NCBI GenBank assembly: GCA_902362965.1
Contig: CABIYQ010000006.1
Location: forward strand, 131,891 to 195,890
Length of the DNA stretch: 64,000 nt
Direction of reading: 5' to 3'
Source: Oscillospiraceae bacterium
Lineage (GTDB): Bacteria > Bacillota > Clostridia > Oscillospirales > Ruminococcaceae
Shown here: positions 1-8,833 of the stretch, in pieces
How the letters are laid out: every line of letters begins with the position of its first letter
How positions within the stretch are numbered: the stretch's first letter is position 1
Position numbers and translations under genes: made by a program
The notes under the pieces: generated by a model
Database searches by the model: none
The model's input: the letters and a program-made list of their open reading frames with translations, nothing else
Told to the model about the DNA's origin: nothing

Positions 1-60
1 GTTGTAAATATGAAATCTGAGTCGGAAAAAATAAGGGAACAGATTCAGAATATAGAATAG
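1..60 (+). CDS. yicC: YicC/YloC family protein, C-terminal tail (partial)
   Basis: Only the last 19 codons and a TAG stop are inside the window. The tail reads [19 protein letters not shown], which matches the typical C-terminus of the YicC/YloC family, recently linked to endoribonuclease activity. The position directly upstream of remA and gmk is the standard Firmicute order (yloC, remA, gmk, rpoZ), and this order carries most of the identification. The gene starts to the left of the window. Confidence 0.7.
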   Translation, partial: VVNMKSESEKIREQIQNIE

Positions 61-70
61 AGAGGTTATC

Positions 71-325
71 ATGCAGCTGATAAATATAGGGTTTGGAAAT
101 ATGATATCTTCTTCAAAGCTGGTGGCAATTGTAAGTCCGGAATCAGCTCCGATAAAGCGTATTGTCCAGGAGGCAAGGGATACCGGACATCTGGTTGACG
201 CTACTTACGGACGAAGAACAAGAGCTGTAATTATTATGGACAGCGACCATATAATTTTATCTGCAATTCAGCCGGAAACGGTCGCAGCAAGACTTGACGA
301 GGAGGAACAGCCTGAAGATGAATAA
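71..325 (+). CDS. remA: RemA family regulator (DUF370)
   Basis: This 84-residue protein has the usual length and opening of RemA ([20 protein letters not shown]). In Bacillus subtilis RemA is a DNA-binding activator of matrix genes; in clostridia its targets are less clear. The start ATG follows AGAGGTT in the gap after yicC. The acidic C-terminus (DEEEQPEDE) overlaps the start of gmk by eight bases, so the two are probably translationally coupled. The identification rests on sequence and on the conserved yicC-remA-gmk-rpoZ order. Confidence 0.9.
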   Translation: MQLINIGFGNMISSSKLVAIVSPESAPIKRIVQEARDTGHLVDATYGRRTRAVIIMDSDHIILSAIQPETVAARLDEEEQPEDE

Positions 326-923
326 GGGATTAATGATTGTGGTATCAGCTCCTTCCGGTTGCGGAAAGGGAACTGTTTTAAATGAAATTTTAAAGGATAA
401 AAATTTTTATTATTCAGTTTCTGCAACGACAAGAGCGCCAAGGGAAGGCGAAGCGGACGGAGTGAATTATCATTTTATCACCAAAGCTGAATTTGAAAAG
501 CTAATTGCTGAAAACGGCATGCTCGAATATGCAAAATACTGTGATAATTATTACGGTACACCAAAGGAAATACTTGAGAAAAAAATGAATGAAGGTATAG
601 ACGTTATACTTGAAATAGAAGTGCAGGGGGCAATGCAGGTCAAGAGACTTTGTCCTGAAGCAGTATTTATTTTTATAGCTCCGCCGTCGATCGCCGAGCT
701 TGAACGTCGTTTGAAAAAACGAGGTACAGAATCAGATGAGATTATTGCAAAAAGAGTTTCGGAAGCTGCCGGAGAGATCAGGCAGGCTGTAAATTATGAT
801 TATGTTGTTGTAAATGCAGCGCTTGAAGACGCTGTTGAAGATTTTAAAACAATTGTTAAAGCAGAAAAATTAAAAACTGCTTATTCTGAAAATTTAATTA
901 ATGAGGTGCTTGAAAATGCTTAG
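318..923 (+). CDS. gmk: Guanylate kinase
   Basis: Guanylate kinase phosphorylates GMP to GDP with ATP in purine nucleotide metabolism. The P-loop [10 protein letters not shown] lies near residues 9-18, and the GMP-binding region follows ([11 protein letters not shown], then YGTP). I place the start at ATG 318, inside the end of remA, because [14 protein letters not shown] is the family-typical N-terminus; a TTG at 294 in the same frame would add eight residues and has no ribosome site. That gives 201 residues, a normal length. The end overlaps rpoZ by eight bases. Confidence 0.95.
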   Translation: MNKGLMIVVSAPSGCGKGTVLNEILKDKNFYYSVSATTRAPREGEADGVNYHFITKAEFEKLIAENGMLEYAKYCDNYYGTPKEILEKKMNEGIDVILEIEVQGAMQVKRLCPEAVFIFIAPPSIAELERRLKKRGTESDEIIAKRVSEAAGEIRQAVNYDYVVVNAALEDAVEDFKTIVKAEKLKTAYSENLINEVLENA

Positions 924-1131
924 ACCAGCTATTACACAGTTAATTTCTAAAAATGACAGTTACTATTCCTTGGTAATAGGAGTAGCCAAAAGAGCAAGAG
1001 AAATTGCAGACGAACTTGCAGAGGAAAAGAAAACTCTTGAAGAAAAACCGGTCAAGACAGCTGTTGAAGAATTCGCAGCAGGAAAGTATAAAATTCTGGA
1101 ATATAAGCCGTCAGATAACGATGAAAATTGA
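916..1131 (+). CDS. rpoZ: RNA polymerase omega subunit
   Basis: A 71-residue omega subunit that helps assemble and stabilise RNA polymerase. The start chosen is ATG 916 ([20 protein letters not shown]), which sits seven bases after GAGGTG; an ATG at 901 in the same frame would add five residues without a ribosome site. The family pattern RPAI..L......YSLV..VAKRAREI is visible in the first 40 residues. It overlaps gmk by eight bases, as is usual in this conserved cluster. Confidence 0.92.
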   Translation: MLRPAITQLISKNDSYYSLVIGVAKRAREIADELAEEKKTLEEKPVKTAVEEFAAGKYKILEYKPSDNDEN

Positions 1132-1153
1132 TTTTAATGGAGGCGCTTGAGGT

Positions 1154-3601
1154 TTGTATACTAAACTGAAAGCACTTGTTGCCGTAAGTGCAGCGTCAAT
1201 TTCCTTTGATAAAGCTTTTTCGTATCTTATTCCGGAATCTCTTGCTGAAAAAGCAGTTCCGGGAGTAAGAGTTTTTATACCTTTTGGTAAGGGAAACAGA
1301 AAAAGAGTCGGATTAATTCTTAGAGTTGAAAAACTTGAAGAGCATGAAAAAAAGCTTAAACCGATTATTTCCGCTGCGGATAACTTTCCTGTTCTCAATG
1401 ATGAAATGCTTGATATGGTAGATTGGCTTCGGGAAAATACTTTCTGTACCTATTTTGACGCAGTCAGGACTATACTTCCTTCCGGAATGAATATTAATAT
1501 CAGAGAGAATTATACTTTGAATCAAAATTGTATTGACATTAGTCTTACGGATAAGGAAAATAAAGTTCTTGATTTTCTTCGTGAAAATATTGATACCAAT
1601 AATGCGGCAGAGGAAGTAAAAGCTCAGGGAAACGGTTTGATTCTGGAATCATTGATATCGAAAGGTATTTTGCAATATGAACTGACCGGAAAGCAGAATG
1701 TGGGAGACAGCAGTATAAAAATGTTGGAGCTTACTGAAAGCTATAAAAAATCTCCGGAAAGCTTTAAACTTACTGTAAAGCAGAAAATGCTTGCGGATAT
1801 TTTAACGGATCATGATGAAATTTCCGTAAAAGAGGCTTGTTACCTATGCGGTGTGGGGACGTCTGTTGAAAAAAAACTGGTTGAAAAAGGCGCTGCAAGA
1901 GAATATGATTATGAAGTATTCCGTACTGTAAATATCGGAATGAATGACAGTCGTTCTATCAATGCGATCGTACTGACCGATGAACAGCAAAAAGTGTTTG
2001 AAAGAGTCAGCCAACAGATGCATACAAGTAATCCTCATTGTTTTCTGCTTCACGGAGTTACAGGCAGCGGAAAAACTTCAGTGTTTGAAAAGCTTATCGG
2101 AGAGTGTATTTCTTTGGGGAAACAAGCTGTTTTGCTTATTCCTGAAATTTCTCTTACTCCTCAGACTGTACGCAGGTTTCGGGAGCTGTTCGGAGAAACG
2201 GTTGCAGTTATTCACAGCAGTTTGTCTTTGGGACAGCGTATGGACGAGTATAAAAGAATAAAACGTGGTCTGGCAAAAATTGCAGTCGGAACACGCAGCG
2301 CAGTTTTTGCTCCCTTTGAAAATATAGGCCTGATTATTGTCGATGAAGAAGGGGAACGCTCCTATAAATCTGACAGTGCGCCAAGGTATAATGCTATAGA
2401 TGTGGCAAAAAAAAGATGCCGTACTCATAATGCGGTTTTGCTGCTGGCATCGGCTACGCCTTCTATTGAAAGTTATTATTATGCGCAGAAAGGTATTTAT
2501 GAGCTTCTTGAAATGAAAAAGCGCTATTCGGGGACTGTTCTTCCTCATGTCGGTATCGTTGATATGAACGAGGAAAGATATGACGGTAACGCTTCGGAAT
2601 TTAGCAATATCCTGATAGATGAAATAAATGAAAATTTAAATAATCACGAGCAGACAATACTTCTTCTTAACAGAAGAGGATATCATACAATTATAAGCTG
2701 CAGTGACTGTCATAAGCCTGTTTACTGTCCGAATTGCAGTATTCCTATGACATATCATAAGATAAACAATACGCTTATGTGTCATTACTGCGGTCATAGT
2801 CAGCCGCCGGTTGAAAGCTGTCCGGAGTGCGGAAGTACAAGGTTGAAACAGATGGGATTTGGTACTCAGAAGCTTGAGGAGCAGTTAAGTAAACTTTTTC
2901 CTCAGGCTCGTATACTGCGAATGGACGCTGATACCACTATGTCAAAATATTCTTATGAAAGGAATTTTAAGGATTTCGGGCAGGGAAAATATGATATAAT
3001 GATAGGTACGCAAATGATAGGCAAGGGACTGGATTTTCCAAATGTTACTCTTGTTGGTATTTTATCTGTGGATAAAGCTCTTTATGCCGGAGATTTCCGA
3101 AGCTACGAAAGAACCTTTTCCCTGGCGGCTCAGGTTGTGGGCAGATGCGGAAGAGGAGAAAAGTCCGGCAGAGCGTATCTCCAGACATTTATGCCAGACC
3201 ATTATGTACTGAATCTTGCGGCAAAGCAGGATTATGAGGCATTTTACAAAGAGGAAATTTTAATAAGAAAAGCATTGCTTTTTCCGCCAGTATGCGATAT
3301 CTGCGTACTGGGGATAAACAGTGAAGACGATGAAAAGGCAAAAAAAGCGTCTGAAGAAATTCTTGAAATTATAAAAAAGTTGGTGAAAAACGGCGTTAAT
3401 TTCCCTTTGAGAGTTTTAGGACCTGTAAAATGCTCCTACGGAAAAATAAACGGTAAGTTTCGGTACAGACTGATTTTAAAATGTAAAAATACATATGATT
3501 TCAGAAATTTTATTAGGGATATATTGTCTGAAACAGGACATGCAAAGGAATTTAATAATGTTAATGTTTTCGCTGATATTAACGGTGATATCGGCATATA
3601 G
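1154..3601 (+). CDS. priA: Primosomal protein N' (PriA helicase)
   Basis: PriA is the 3'-5' DNA helicase that reloads the replisome at stalled forks. The 815-residue length is normal. The N-terminal DNA-binding region is followed by Walker A HGVTGSGKT near residue 300, Walker B VDEEGERSYK near 397, then the zinc-binding insertion with eight cysteines (CSDC, CPNC, CHYC, CPEC) around 515-565 and the C-terminal helicase lobe (GTQMIGKGLDFPNVTLVGIL). Walker B normally reads DEEH; here the fourth residue is Gly. The start is TTG 1154, ten bases after GGAGG. priA-def-fmt is a conserved order. Confidence 0.95.
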   Translation: MYTKLKALVAVSAASISFDKAFSYLIPESLAEKAVPGVRVFIPFGKGNRKRVGLILRVEKLEEHEKKLKPIISAADNFPVLNDEMLDMVDWLRENTFCTYFDAVRTILPSGMNINIRENYTLNQNCIDISLTDKENKVLDFLRENIDTNNAAEEVKAQGNGLILESLISKGILQYELTGKQNVGDSSIKMLELTESYKKSPESFKLTVKQKMLADILTDHDEISVKEACYLCGVGTSVEKKLVEKGAAREYDYEVFRTVNIGMNDSRSINAIVLTDEQQKVFERVSQQMHTSNPHCFLLHGVTGSGKTSVFEKLIGECISLGKQAVLLIPEISLTPQTVRRFRELFGETVAVIHSSLSLGQRMDEYKRIKRGLAKIAVGTRSAVFAPFENIGLIIVDEEGERSYKSDSAPRYNAIDVAKKRCRTHNAVLLLASATPSIESYYYAQKGIYELLEMKKRYSGTVLPHVGIVDMNEERYDGNASEFSNILIDEINENLNNHEQTILLLNRRGYHTIISCSDCHKPVYCPNCSIPMTYHKINNTLMCHYCGHSQPPVESCPECGSTRLKQMGFGTQKLEEQLSKLFPQARILRMDADTTMSKYSYERNFKDFGQGKYDIMIGTQMIGKGLDFPNVTLVGILSVDKALYAGDFRSYERTFSLAAQVVGRCGRGEKSGRAYLQTFMPDHYVLNLAAKQDYEAFYKEEILIRKALLFPPVCDICVLGINSEDDEKAKKASEEILEIIKKLVKNGVNFPLRVLGPVKCSYGKINGKFRYRLILKCKNTYDFRNFIRDILSETGHAKEFNNVNVFADINGDIGI

Positions 3602-3619
3602 TATATAGCGGAGGAAATT

Positions 3620-4084
3620 ATGGCACTTAGAAAAATTGTAACAAAAGAAGATCCGATTTTAAGAAAAGTCTGCAAGCCTGTTGATGTTTTTGACGAAAAG
3701 CTGGCTCGGCTTATTGACGATATGATGCAGACTTTAAAAAAAGCGCAGGGAGTGGGTTTAGCTGCACCACAGGTTGGATTTCTCAAAAGAATTTTTATTA
3801 TGGATCTTGGAGACGAAATGATTGAATGCGTTAATCCAGAAATTATTAAAACAGGAGGAAAGCAGAGAGTAGTGGAGGGTTGTCTTTCTTGTCCGAACGA
3901 TTGGGGATATGTTACCAGACCTAATAAGTGTAAGCTTAGGGCACAAAACAGATACGGTGAATATTTTGAAATGAATCTTAAAGAACTTGGTGCGCAGTGT
4001 GCATGTCATGAAAACGATCATCTTGACGGCAAGTTGTTTGTTGATATAATAGAAGAAAGGGTACAACCGGAGGAGGACAAGTAG
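3620..4084 (+). CDS. def: Peptide deformylase
   Basis: Removes the N-formyl group from nascent proteins and is a metal-dependent hydrolase. All three family motifs are visible: GVGLAAPQVG, EGCLSCP (metal-binding Cys) and HENDHLDG (HExxDH metal ligands and catalytic Glu). The 154-residue length fits. ATG 3620 follows GCGGAGGAAATT. Its stop codon is directly followed by the ATG of fmt, which encodes the enzyme that adds the formyl group, so the two are co-expressed. Confidence 0.96.
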   Translation: MALRKIVTKEDPILRKVCKPVDVFDEKLARLIDDMMQTLKKAQGVGLAAPQVGFLKRIFIMDLGDEMIECVNPEIIKTGGKQRVVEGCLSCPNDWGYVTRPNKCKLRAQNRYGEYFEMNLKELGAQCACHENDHLDGKLFVDIIEERVQPEEDK

Positions 4085-5008
4085 ATGAAAATTGTTTTTA
4101 TGGGAACTCCGGATTTTGCAGTACCGTGTCTGAAAGCGCTTGTGGAAAACGGTCATGAAATACCGGCAGTTTTCACTCAGCCGGACAGACCTAAAGGCAG
4201 GGGATATAAAATGATACCACCGCCGGTAAAAAAGTGTGCGGAGGAATATAGTATACCGGTATTTCAGCCTCTTTCATTACGTAAAGGCGAGGACGCTGAA
4301 AAGTCAATGACAGCTCTAAGAGAGATTTCTCCTGAACTTATTATAGTTGTTGCATACGGTCAGATTCTTCCCAAGGAAGTACTTGAGCTTCCGAAATACG
4401 GCTGTATAAATATTCATGCCTCACTTCTTCCTGAATACAGAGGAGCGGCTCCTATTCAGAGATGTATTCTTGACGGTAAAACCAGAACGGGAGTTACTTC
4501 AATGATGATGGAGGAAGGTCTGGATACAGGCGATATGCTCATAAAGAAAGAACTTGAGATAGGAAAGAACGAAACGGCGTCTGAGCTTCATGACAGATTG
4601 TCAGAAATGGGTGCAGAGGTGCTTCTGGAAACTGTAAAAGCAGTGGAAAACGGAAGTCTTTCACCTGTAAAACAGGACGATTCACTTTCTACCTATGCTA
4701 AAATGATAACAAAGGATATGAGCGCTCTTGATTTTTCAAAGCCTGCTGAAGAGATCCATAACATAATCAGAGGAATTACAGGGTTTACCATTTTGGACGG
4801 AAAACGTCTTAAGGTTTACAGAAGCCGAGTTATGGGAGAAAGCGTAAACGAGTCCGGAACTGTTGAAGATCCCGATAACTTTACCGTGGTATGCGGGGAC
4901 GGAAAATGTGTTGAGTTTACCGAAGTTCAATATGAGGGCGGCAAACGAATGAGTACAGAAAACTTCCTGAGAGGAAGAAAACTTGTAAAGGGACAAAAGC
5001 TGGGGTAA
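4085..5008 (+). CDS. fmt: Methionyl-tRNA formyltransferase
   Basis: Formylates initiator Met-tRNA using 10-formyltetrahydrofolate. The N-terminus KIVFMGTPDFAVPCL and the folate-binding/catalytic stretch INIHASLLPEYRGAAPIQ are diagnostic (Asn-His with the later Asp of the formyltransferase fold, then the SLLP motif). The C-terminal tRNA-binding domain covers roughly residues 205-307. It starts on the base after the def stop, with GGAGGA inside def as its ribosome site. Length 307 residues is typical. Confidence 0.96.
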   Translation: MKIVFMGTPDFAVPCLKALVENGHEIPAVFTQPDRPKGRGYKMIPPPVKKCAEEYSIPVFQPLSLRKGEDAEKSMTALREISPELIIVVAYGQILPKEVLELPKYGCINIHASLLPEYRGAAPIQRCILDGKTRTGVTSMMMEEGLDTGDMLIKKELEIGKNETASELHDRLSEMGAEVLLETVKAVENGSLSPVKQDDSLSTYAKMITKDMSALDFSKPAEEIHNIIRGITGFTILDGKRLKVYRSRVMGESVNESGTVEDPDNFTVVCGDGKCVEFTEVQYEGGKRMSTENFLRGRKLVKGQKLG

Positions 5009-5022
5009 GGAAAGGAATTATT

Positions 5023-5721
5023 ATGTTTTTTTATAATTATTACTGGCTTGCACTGATACCGCTTGTTATTGCAATGATAGCATCGGCGAATGTAAAATCA
5101 ACCTACTCTAAATACGAAAAAATCAAAAACGGAAGAGGTCTGACAGGAGCTATGGCGGCAAGGCAGATCCTTGACGCAAACGGTCTTTATAATATTAGGA
5201 TCGAGTACGTGGCAGGTCAGCTTTCCGATCATTTTGACCCACGATCAAATGTTGTTAGACTTTCTGATTCAACTTATAACAGTACTTCCGTTGCGGCAGT
5301 AGGAGTTGCGGCTCATGAAGTGGGACATGCAATTCAGTATGCAAAGGGATATGCTCCCATGAAGTTGAGAAGCGCCATAATTCCACTTACAAATATAGGT
5401 TCTTCTCTTTCTTATCCTCTGGTTTTTATTGGACTGATTATGGGAAATTCATATATGTCCGACTTTTTTGTAAATGCCGGAATAATACTTTTTCTTACAG
5501 TTGTTGTTTTCCAGTTTGCGACTTTGTTTGTGGAATTTAATGCAAGCTCAAGAGCTATGAAAACTCTTGAAACCGATCATATACTTGAAGGAGATGAGCT
5601 TTCTATGTCAAGAAAGGTTCTGACTGCCGCTGCCCTTACTTATGTTGCGGCATTGTTTACAGCGATCATGAATCTTATTAGACTTTTAATGATGGCGTCA
5701 AATAGAAACAGGCGGAATTAA
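5023..5721 (+). CDS. Membrane zinc metallopeptidase, YugP type
   Basis: A 232-residue integral membrane protein of the YugP family of predicted neutral zinc metallopeptidases. The HExxH motif reads AAHEVGHAIQYA at about residues 98-102. One transmembrane helix is at the N-terminus and about three lie after the active site (residues 120-155, 160-180 and 205-225). The family is usually encoded between fmt and rsmB in clostridia, as here. Substrates are not known. It overlaps rsmB by one base (TAATG), implying coupled translation. Confidence 0.85.
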   Translation: MFFYNYYWLALIPLVIAMIASANVKSTYSKYEKIKNGRGLTGAMAARQILDANGLYNIRIEYVAGQLSDHFDPRSNVVRLSDSTYNSTSVAAVGVAAHEVGHAIQYAKGYAPMKLRSAIIPLTNIGSSLSYPLVFIGLIMGNSYMSDFFVNAGIILFLTVVVFQFATLFVEFNASSRAMKTLETDHILEGDELSMSRKVLTAAALTYVAALFTAIMNLIRLLMMASNRNRRN

Positions 5722-7025
5722 TGGATAATGCAAGATTACAGGCAGTAAAACTGCTGGGAAAAACATTTTCTAAGGGAGGATATTCAAATATTCTCCTTGA
5801 TAAAACTTTGTCTGAAACTTTAATGGGTGAAAAGGATAAAAACTTTTGTGCCGCTTTATACTATGGAGTTTTAGAACGAAGAATTACTCTTGATCATATT
5901 ATTACGGGATATAGCCGTATGAAGCTTTCAAAGCTTCGTCCGGAAATACTTAACATTCTCAGAACCGGAATTTATCAGCTTAAGTTTATGGATAATATTC
6001 CTGACAGTGCGGCGGTGAATGAGAGCGTAAATATTGCTAGAAAGTTAAAGCTGGGCAGTCTTTCGGGATTTGTTAATGCGGTTTTGAGAAATTTTTTAAG
6101 GGACGGCAAACAGATTAAGTATCCGGAGAATAAGACGGAAAAACTATCGGTGGAATATTCGTCTCCTGAATGGCTGGTCAATTTGCTTTTGCAAAATTAC
6201 TCTGAAAATCAGGCAGTTTCACTTCTTAAAAGTTCAGTTGAAAAACCGCCTGTAACCGTCAGGCTCAATAATCTGAAAGGTGAAACATCACAAATACTTG
6301 AAAGGCTTTCGGACTTTTCTCCTGAAAGTACGGTAATTGATGGGTGTTATAAAATCAGCTACGGTGATGTTACTAAAATACAGGCTTTTAAGGATGGTCT
6401 TTTCCATGTACAGGATATTGCTTCTCAGCTTTGCTGTATGGCTTTGAATCCTAAAGAGGGAGAAACTGTACTGGATCTGTGTTCTGCTCCCGGTGGGAAG
6501 GCGTTTACTCTTGCAGAGCTTATGAATGATAAAGGCAGAATATTAGCTTTTGATATTCATGATAACAGAGTAAAGCTTATTAAAAATGGTGCTGAAAGAC
6601 TTGGAATAAGCTGTATTGAAGCTAAAACAGGTAATGCTTCGGTTTTTGATGAGAGAATTCCAATGGCAGACAAAATTTTGTGCGACGTACCATGTTCCGG
6701 TCTTGGAGTTATAAGACGCAAGCCGGAAATTAAATATAAAAACTTTGAGGAATTTGAAAGACTTCCGGAAATTCAGTATAAAATATTGGAAAATGCAGTA
6801 AAATATTTAAAACCGGGCGGAGAACTTGTTTATTCAACATGTACTGTTAATCCTGTTGAAAATGTTCGGGTTATTGATAGATTTTTAAAGGAATATAAAA
6901 ATTTTAAGGGAGTAAAATTTCTTGAGGAGCTGGGCATACCATTTGGTGATTATAAAGTAACACTTTTTCCGGAAAACCTTAACAGTGATGGATTTTTTAT
7001 TTCTAAAATAAAAAGGACGGAATAA
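5721..7025 (+). CDS. rsmB: 16S rRNA m5C967 methyltransferase
   Basis: RsmB methylates C967 (E. coli numbering) of 16S rRNA. The 434 residues comprise an N-terminal NusB-like RNA-binding domain (about 1-135) and a C-terminal SAM methyltransferase domain. The SAM-binding motif LDLCSAPGGKAF lies near residue 250, and the two catalytic cysteines are in DVPCSGLGVIRRKPEIK and YSTCTVNPVEN. It overlaps the preceding peptidase gene by one base and lies two bases upstream of rlmN. Confidence 0.95.
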   Translation: MDNARLQAVKLLGKTFSKGGYSNILLDKTLSETLMGEKDKNFCAALYYGVLERRITLDHIITGYSRMKLSKLRPEILNILRTGIYQLKFMDNIPDSAAVNESVNIARKLKLGSLSGFVNAVLRNFLRDGKQIKYPENKTEKLSVEYSSPEWLVNLLLQNYSENQAVSLLKSSVEKPPVTVRLNNLKGETSQILERLSDFSPESTVIDGCYKISYGDVTKIQAFKDGLFHVQDIASQLCCMALNPKEGETVLDLCSAPGGKAFTLAELMNDKGRILAFDIHDNRVKLIKNGAERLGISCIEAKTGNASVFDERIPMADKILCDVPCSGLGVIRRKPEIKYKNFEEFERLPEIQYKILENAVKYLKPGGELVYSTCTVNPVENVRVIDRFLKEYKNFKGVKFLEELGIPFGDYKVTLFPENLNSDGFFISKIKRTE

Positions 7026-7027
7026 AT

Positions 7028-8062
7028 TTGGAAAAAACAGATATTTTATCCCTGACTCTTCCGGAGCTTGAATTGGAAATGATCAAGTTGGGAGAGAAAA
7101 AATTCAGGGCAAAACAGATTTTTCAGTGGCTGCATGTTAAGCAGATAAGGGATTTTAGTGAAATGAGTAATATTTCATTGGAATTACGCACAAAAATCAG
7201 TGGGCATTTTTATTTAAAATCACTAAATATGGTAAGAAGGCTTGAATCTTGTATAGATAATACTGTAAAATATCTATATGGGCTTTCAGATGGTACATTT
7301 GTTGAAACAGTTCTTATGGAATATAACCATGGACTAAGTATTTGCGTGTCCACTCAAGTGGGTTGCAGAATGGGTTGTAAGTTCTGCGCATCAACAATAG
7401 CAGGATTTGAAAGAAACCTTGAACCGTCGGAGATACTTTTGCAGATTTATGAAACTCAGAGAGATAGTGGGAAACGTATATCAGGAATTGTTCTTATGGG
7501 TATAGGTGAGCCGCTTGATAACTATAAAAACGTTATTAAGTTTCTGGAGCTTGTTTCTGCTCCTGAGGGATTCGGACTGAGTCTGAGACACGTTACTCTT
7601 TCAACATGCGGAATAGTTCCGAAAATTAGGGAGCTTGCGGATTTAAAGCTTGGACTTACCTTGTCTGTTTCGCTTCACTGTCCCGATAATGACGGCAGAA
7701 GTGAAATAATGCCTGTAAATAAAGCCTATAATTTAACAGAACTTATAGAGGCTGCAAAGGAATATGTCCGAAAGACCGGACGACGTGTAACCTATGAATA
7801 TGCGGTTATTGACAATGTGAATTCTTTTAAAAAGGACGCTGAAAAGCTTGCTCACCTTATAAAGGGAATAAACTGTCATGTTAATCTGATACCGGTTAAT
7901 TCCGTAAAGGAAAGAGATTACAGGTCAAGCCGTGAATCGGCATTGAAGTTTCAGAAATATCTGACTGATCTGGGCATTAATGCAACTGTTCGCAGAACTT
8001 TGGGCAGTGATATTGATGCGGCATGCGGTCAGTTAAGACGTGAAGCAGCAGGAACAGAATAA
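7028..8062 (+). CDS. rlmN: Dual-specificity RNA methyltransferase RlmN
   Basis: A radical-SAM enzyme that methylates C2 of adenosine in 23S rRNA (A2503) and in some tRNAs. The radical-SAM cluster ligands are in CRMGCKFCAS near residues 117-125, and the C-terminal cysteine that resolves the covalent intermediate is in DIDAACGQLR. The 344-residue length is normal. The start is TTG 7028 (LEKTDILSLTLPELE), with AGGACGG upstream inside rsmB. The gene belongs to the same dense run of translation genes. Confidence 0.95.
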   Translation: MEKTDILSLTLPELELEMIKLGEKKFRAKQIFQWLHVKQIRDFSEMSNISLELRTKISGHFYLKSLNMVRRLESCIDNTVKYLYGLSDGTFVETVLMEYNHGLSICVSTQVGCRMGCKFCASTIAGFERNLEPSEILLQIYETQRDSGKRISGIVLMGIGEPLDNYKNVIKFLELVSAPEGFGLSLRHVTLSTCGIVPKIRELADLKLGLTLSVSLHCPDNDGRSEIMPVNKAYNLTELIEAAKEYVRKTGRRVTYEYAVIDNVNSFKKDAEKLAHLIKGINCHVNLIPVNSVKERDYRSSRESALKFQKYLTDLGINATVRRTLGSDIDAACGQLRREAAGTE

Positions 8063-8082
8063 AGAATAAGAGGTGAAAAATA

Positions 8083-8808
8083 TTGAAGTATGTCAGCGCT
8101 ACTGATATAGGACTTGTCAGGGAAGAAAATCAGGATATGGTAAAGGTAGAGGAGTTTTACGGTAATTTGCTTGCCGTTGTCTGTGACGGAATGGGCGGAG
8201 AACGCTCCGGACAGGACGCCAGCCGTATTGCCATAAAGGAATTTTTTGACCGTTTTGATGCGGGATATTCGCCCTATCTTGAAACTATAGGAGTAAGACA
8301 GCTTATGACAGCCTCAGTATCTGCTGCCAACTCAGTAATATATACAACAGCAAGAATGAATTACAGAAGCTTCGGAATGGGTACTACTTGCGTAGCGGCT
8401 TATATAGACAGTAAATATATTTATATATTGAATGTGGGCGACAGCCGAGCGTATTATATGGACGAAAGCGGTTTGCATCAGATAACCTCGGATCATACAT
8501 TGGTAAATATGCTTCTTATGCAGGGAAAAATAGAGCCTGACGAGGTGCATACTCATCCTAAAAGAAATATGCTGACTAAAGCTGTCGGCGTTGAAAAGAT
8601 AATAAAACCGGATTTTTTCCGAATGAAACGTGAGGATAAATTTACGCTGCTTTTATGTTCTGACGGATTGTCAGGCTATTGCAGCGACAGTGAGATTTTT
8701 GAAATAATAAAATCGACTCCTTTAGAGGAAGTCAATAGTGCGCTTATTGACCTTGCACTCAGCAAGGGCGGACGTGATAACATAACCCTTGCAGTAATAA
8801 CAGACTGA
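8083..8808 (+). CDS. prpC: PP2C-type Ser/Thr protein phosphatase (PrpC/Stp)
   Basis: A 241-residue PP2C phosphatase expected to reverse phosphorylation by the kinase encoded just downstream. Metal-binding and core motifs are present: VREENQD, VCDGMGG near residues 36-42, VGDSRAY and DGLSGY, ending GGRDNITLAVI. TTG 8083 follows AAGAGGTGA. The phosphatase-kinase-rsgA-thiN-spoVM order matches the prpC-prkC-rsgA region of Bacillus, although rpe is missing here. Confidence 0.93.
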   Translation: MKYVSATDIGLVREENQDMVKVEEFYGNLLAVVCDGMGGERSGQDASRIAIKEFFDRFDAGYSPYLETIGVRQLMTASVSAANSVIYTTARMNYRSFGMGTTCVAAYIDSKYIYILNVGDSRAYYMDESGLHQITSDHTLVNMLLMQGKIEPDEVHTHPKRNMLTKAVGVEKIIKPDFFRMKREDKFTLLLCSDGLSGYCSDSEIFEIIKSTPLEEVNSALIDLALSKGGRDNITLAVITD

Positions 8809-8833
8809 TATAAACAGGAGTGTGAAGAATTTA

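Noticed and set aside
2078..2548. A 156-codon minus-strand frame inside priA.
   Set aside because: It covers the Walker motifs of PriA in antisense and has no independent support.
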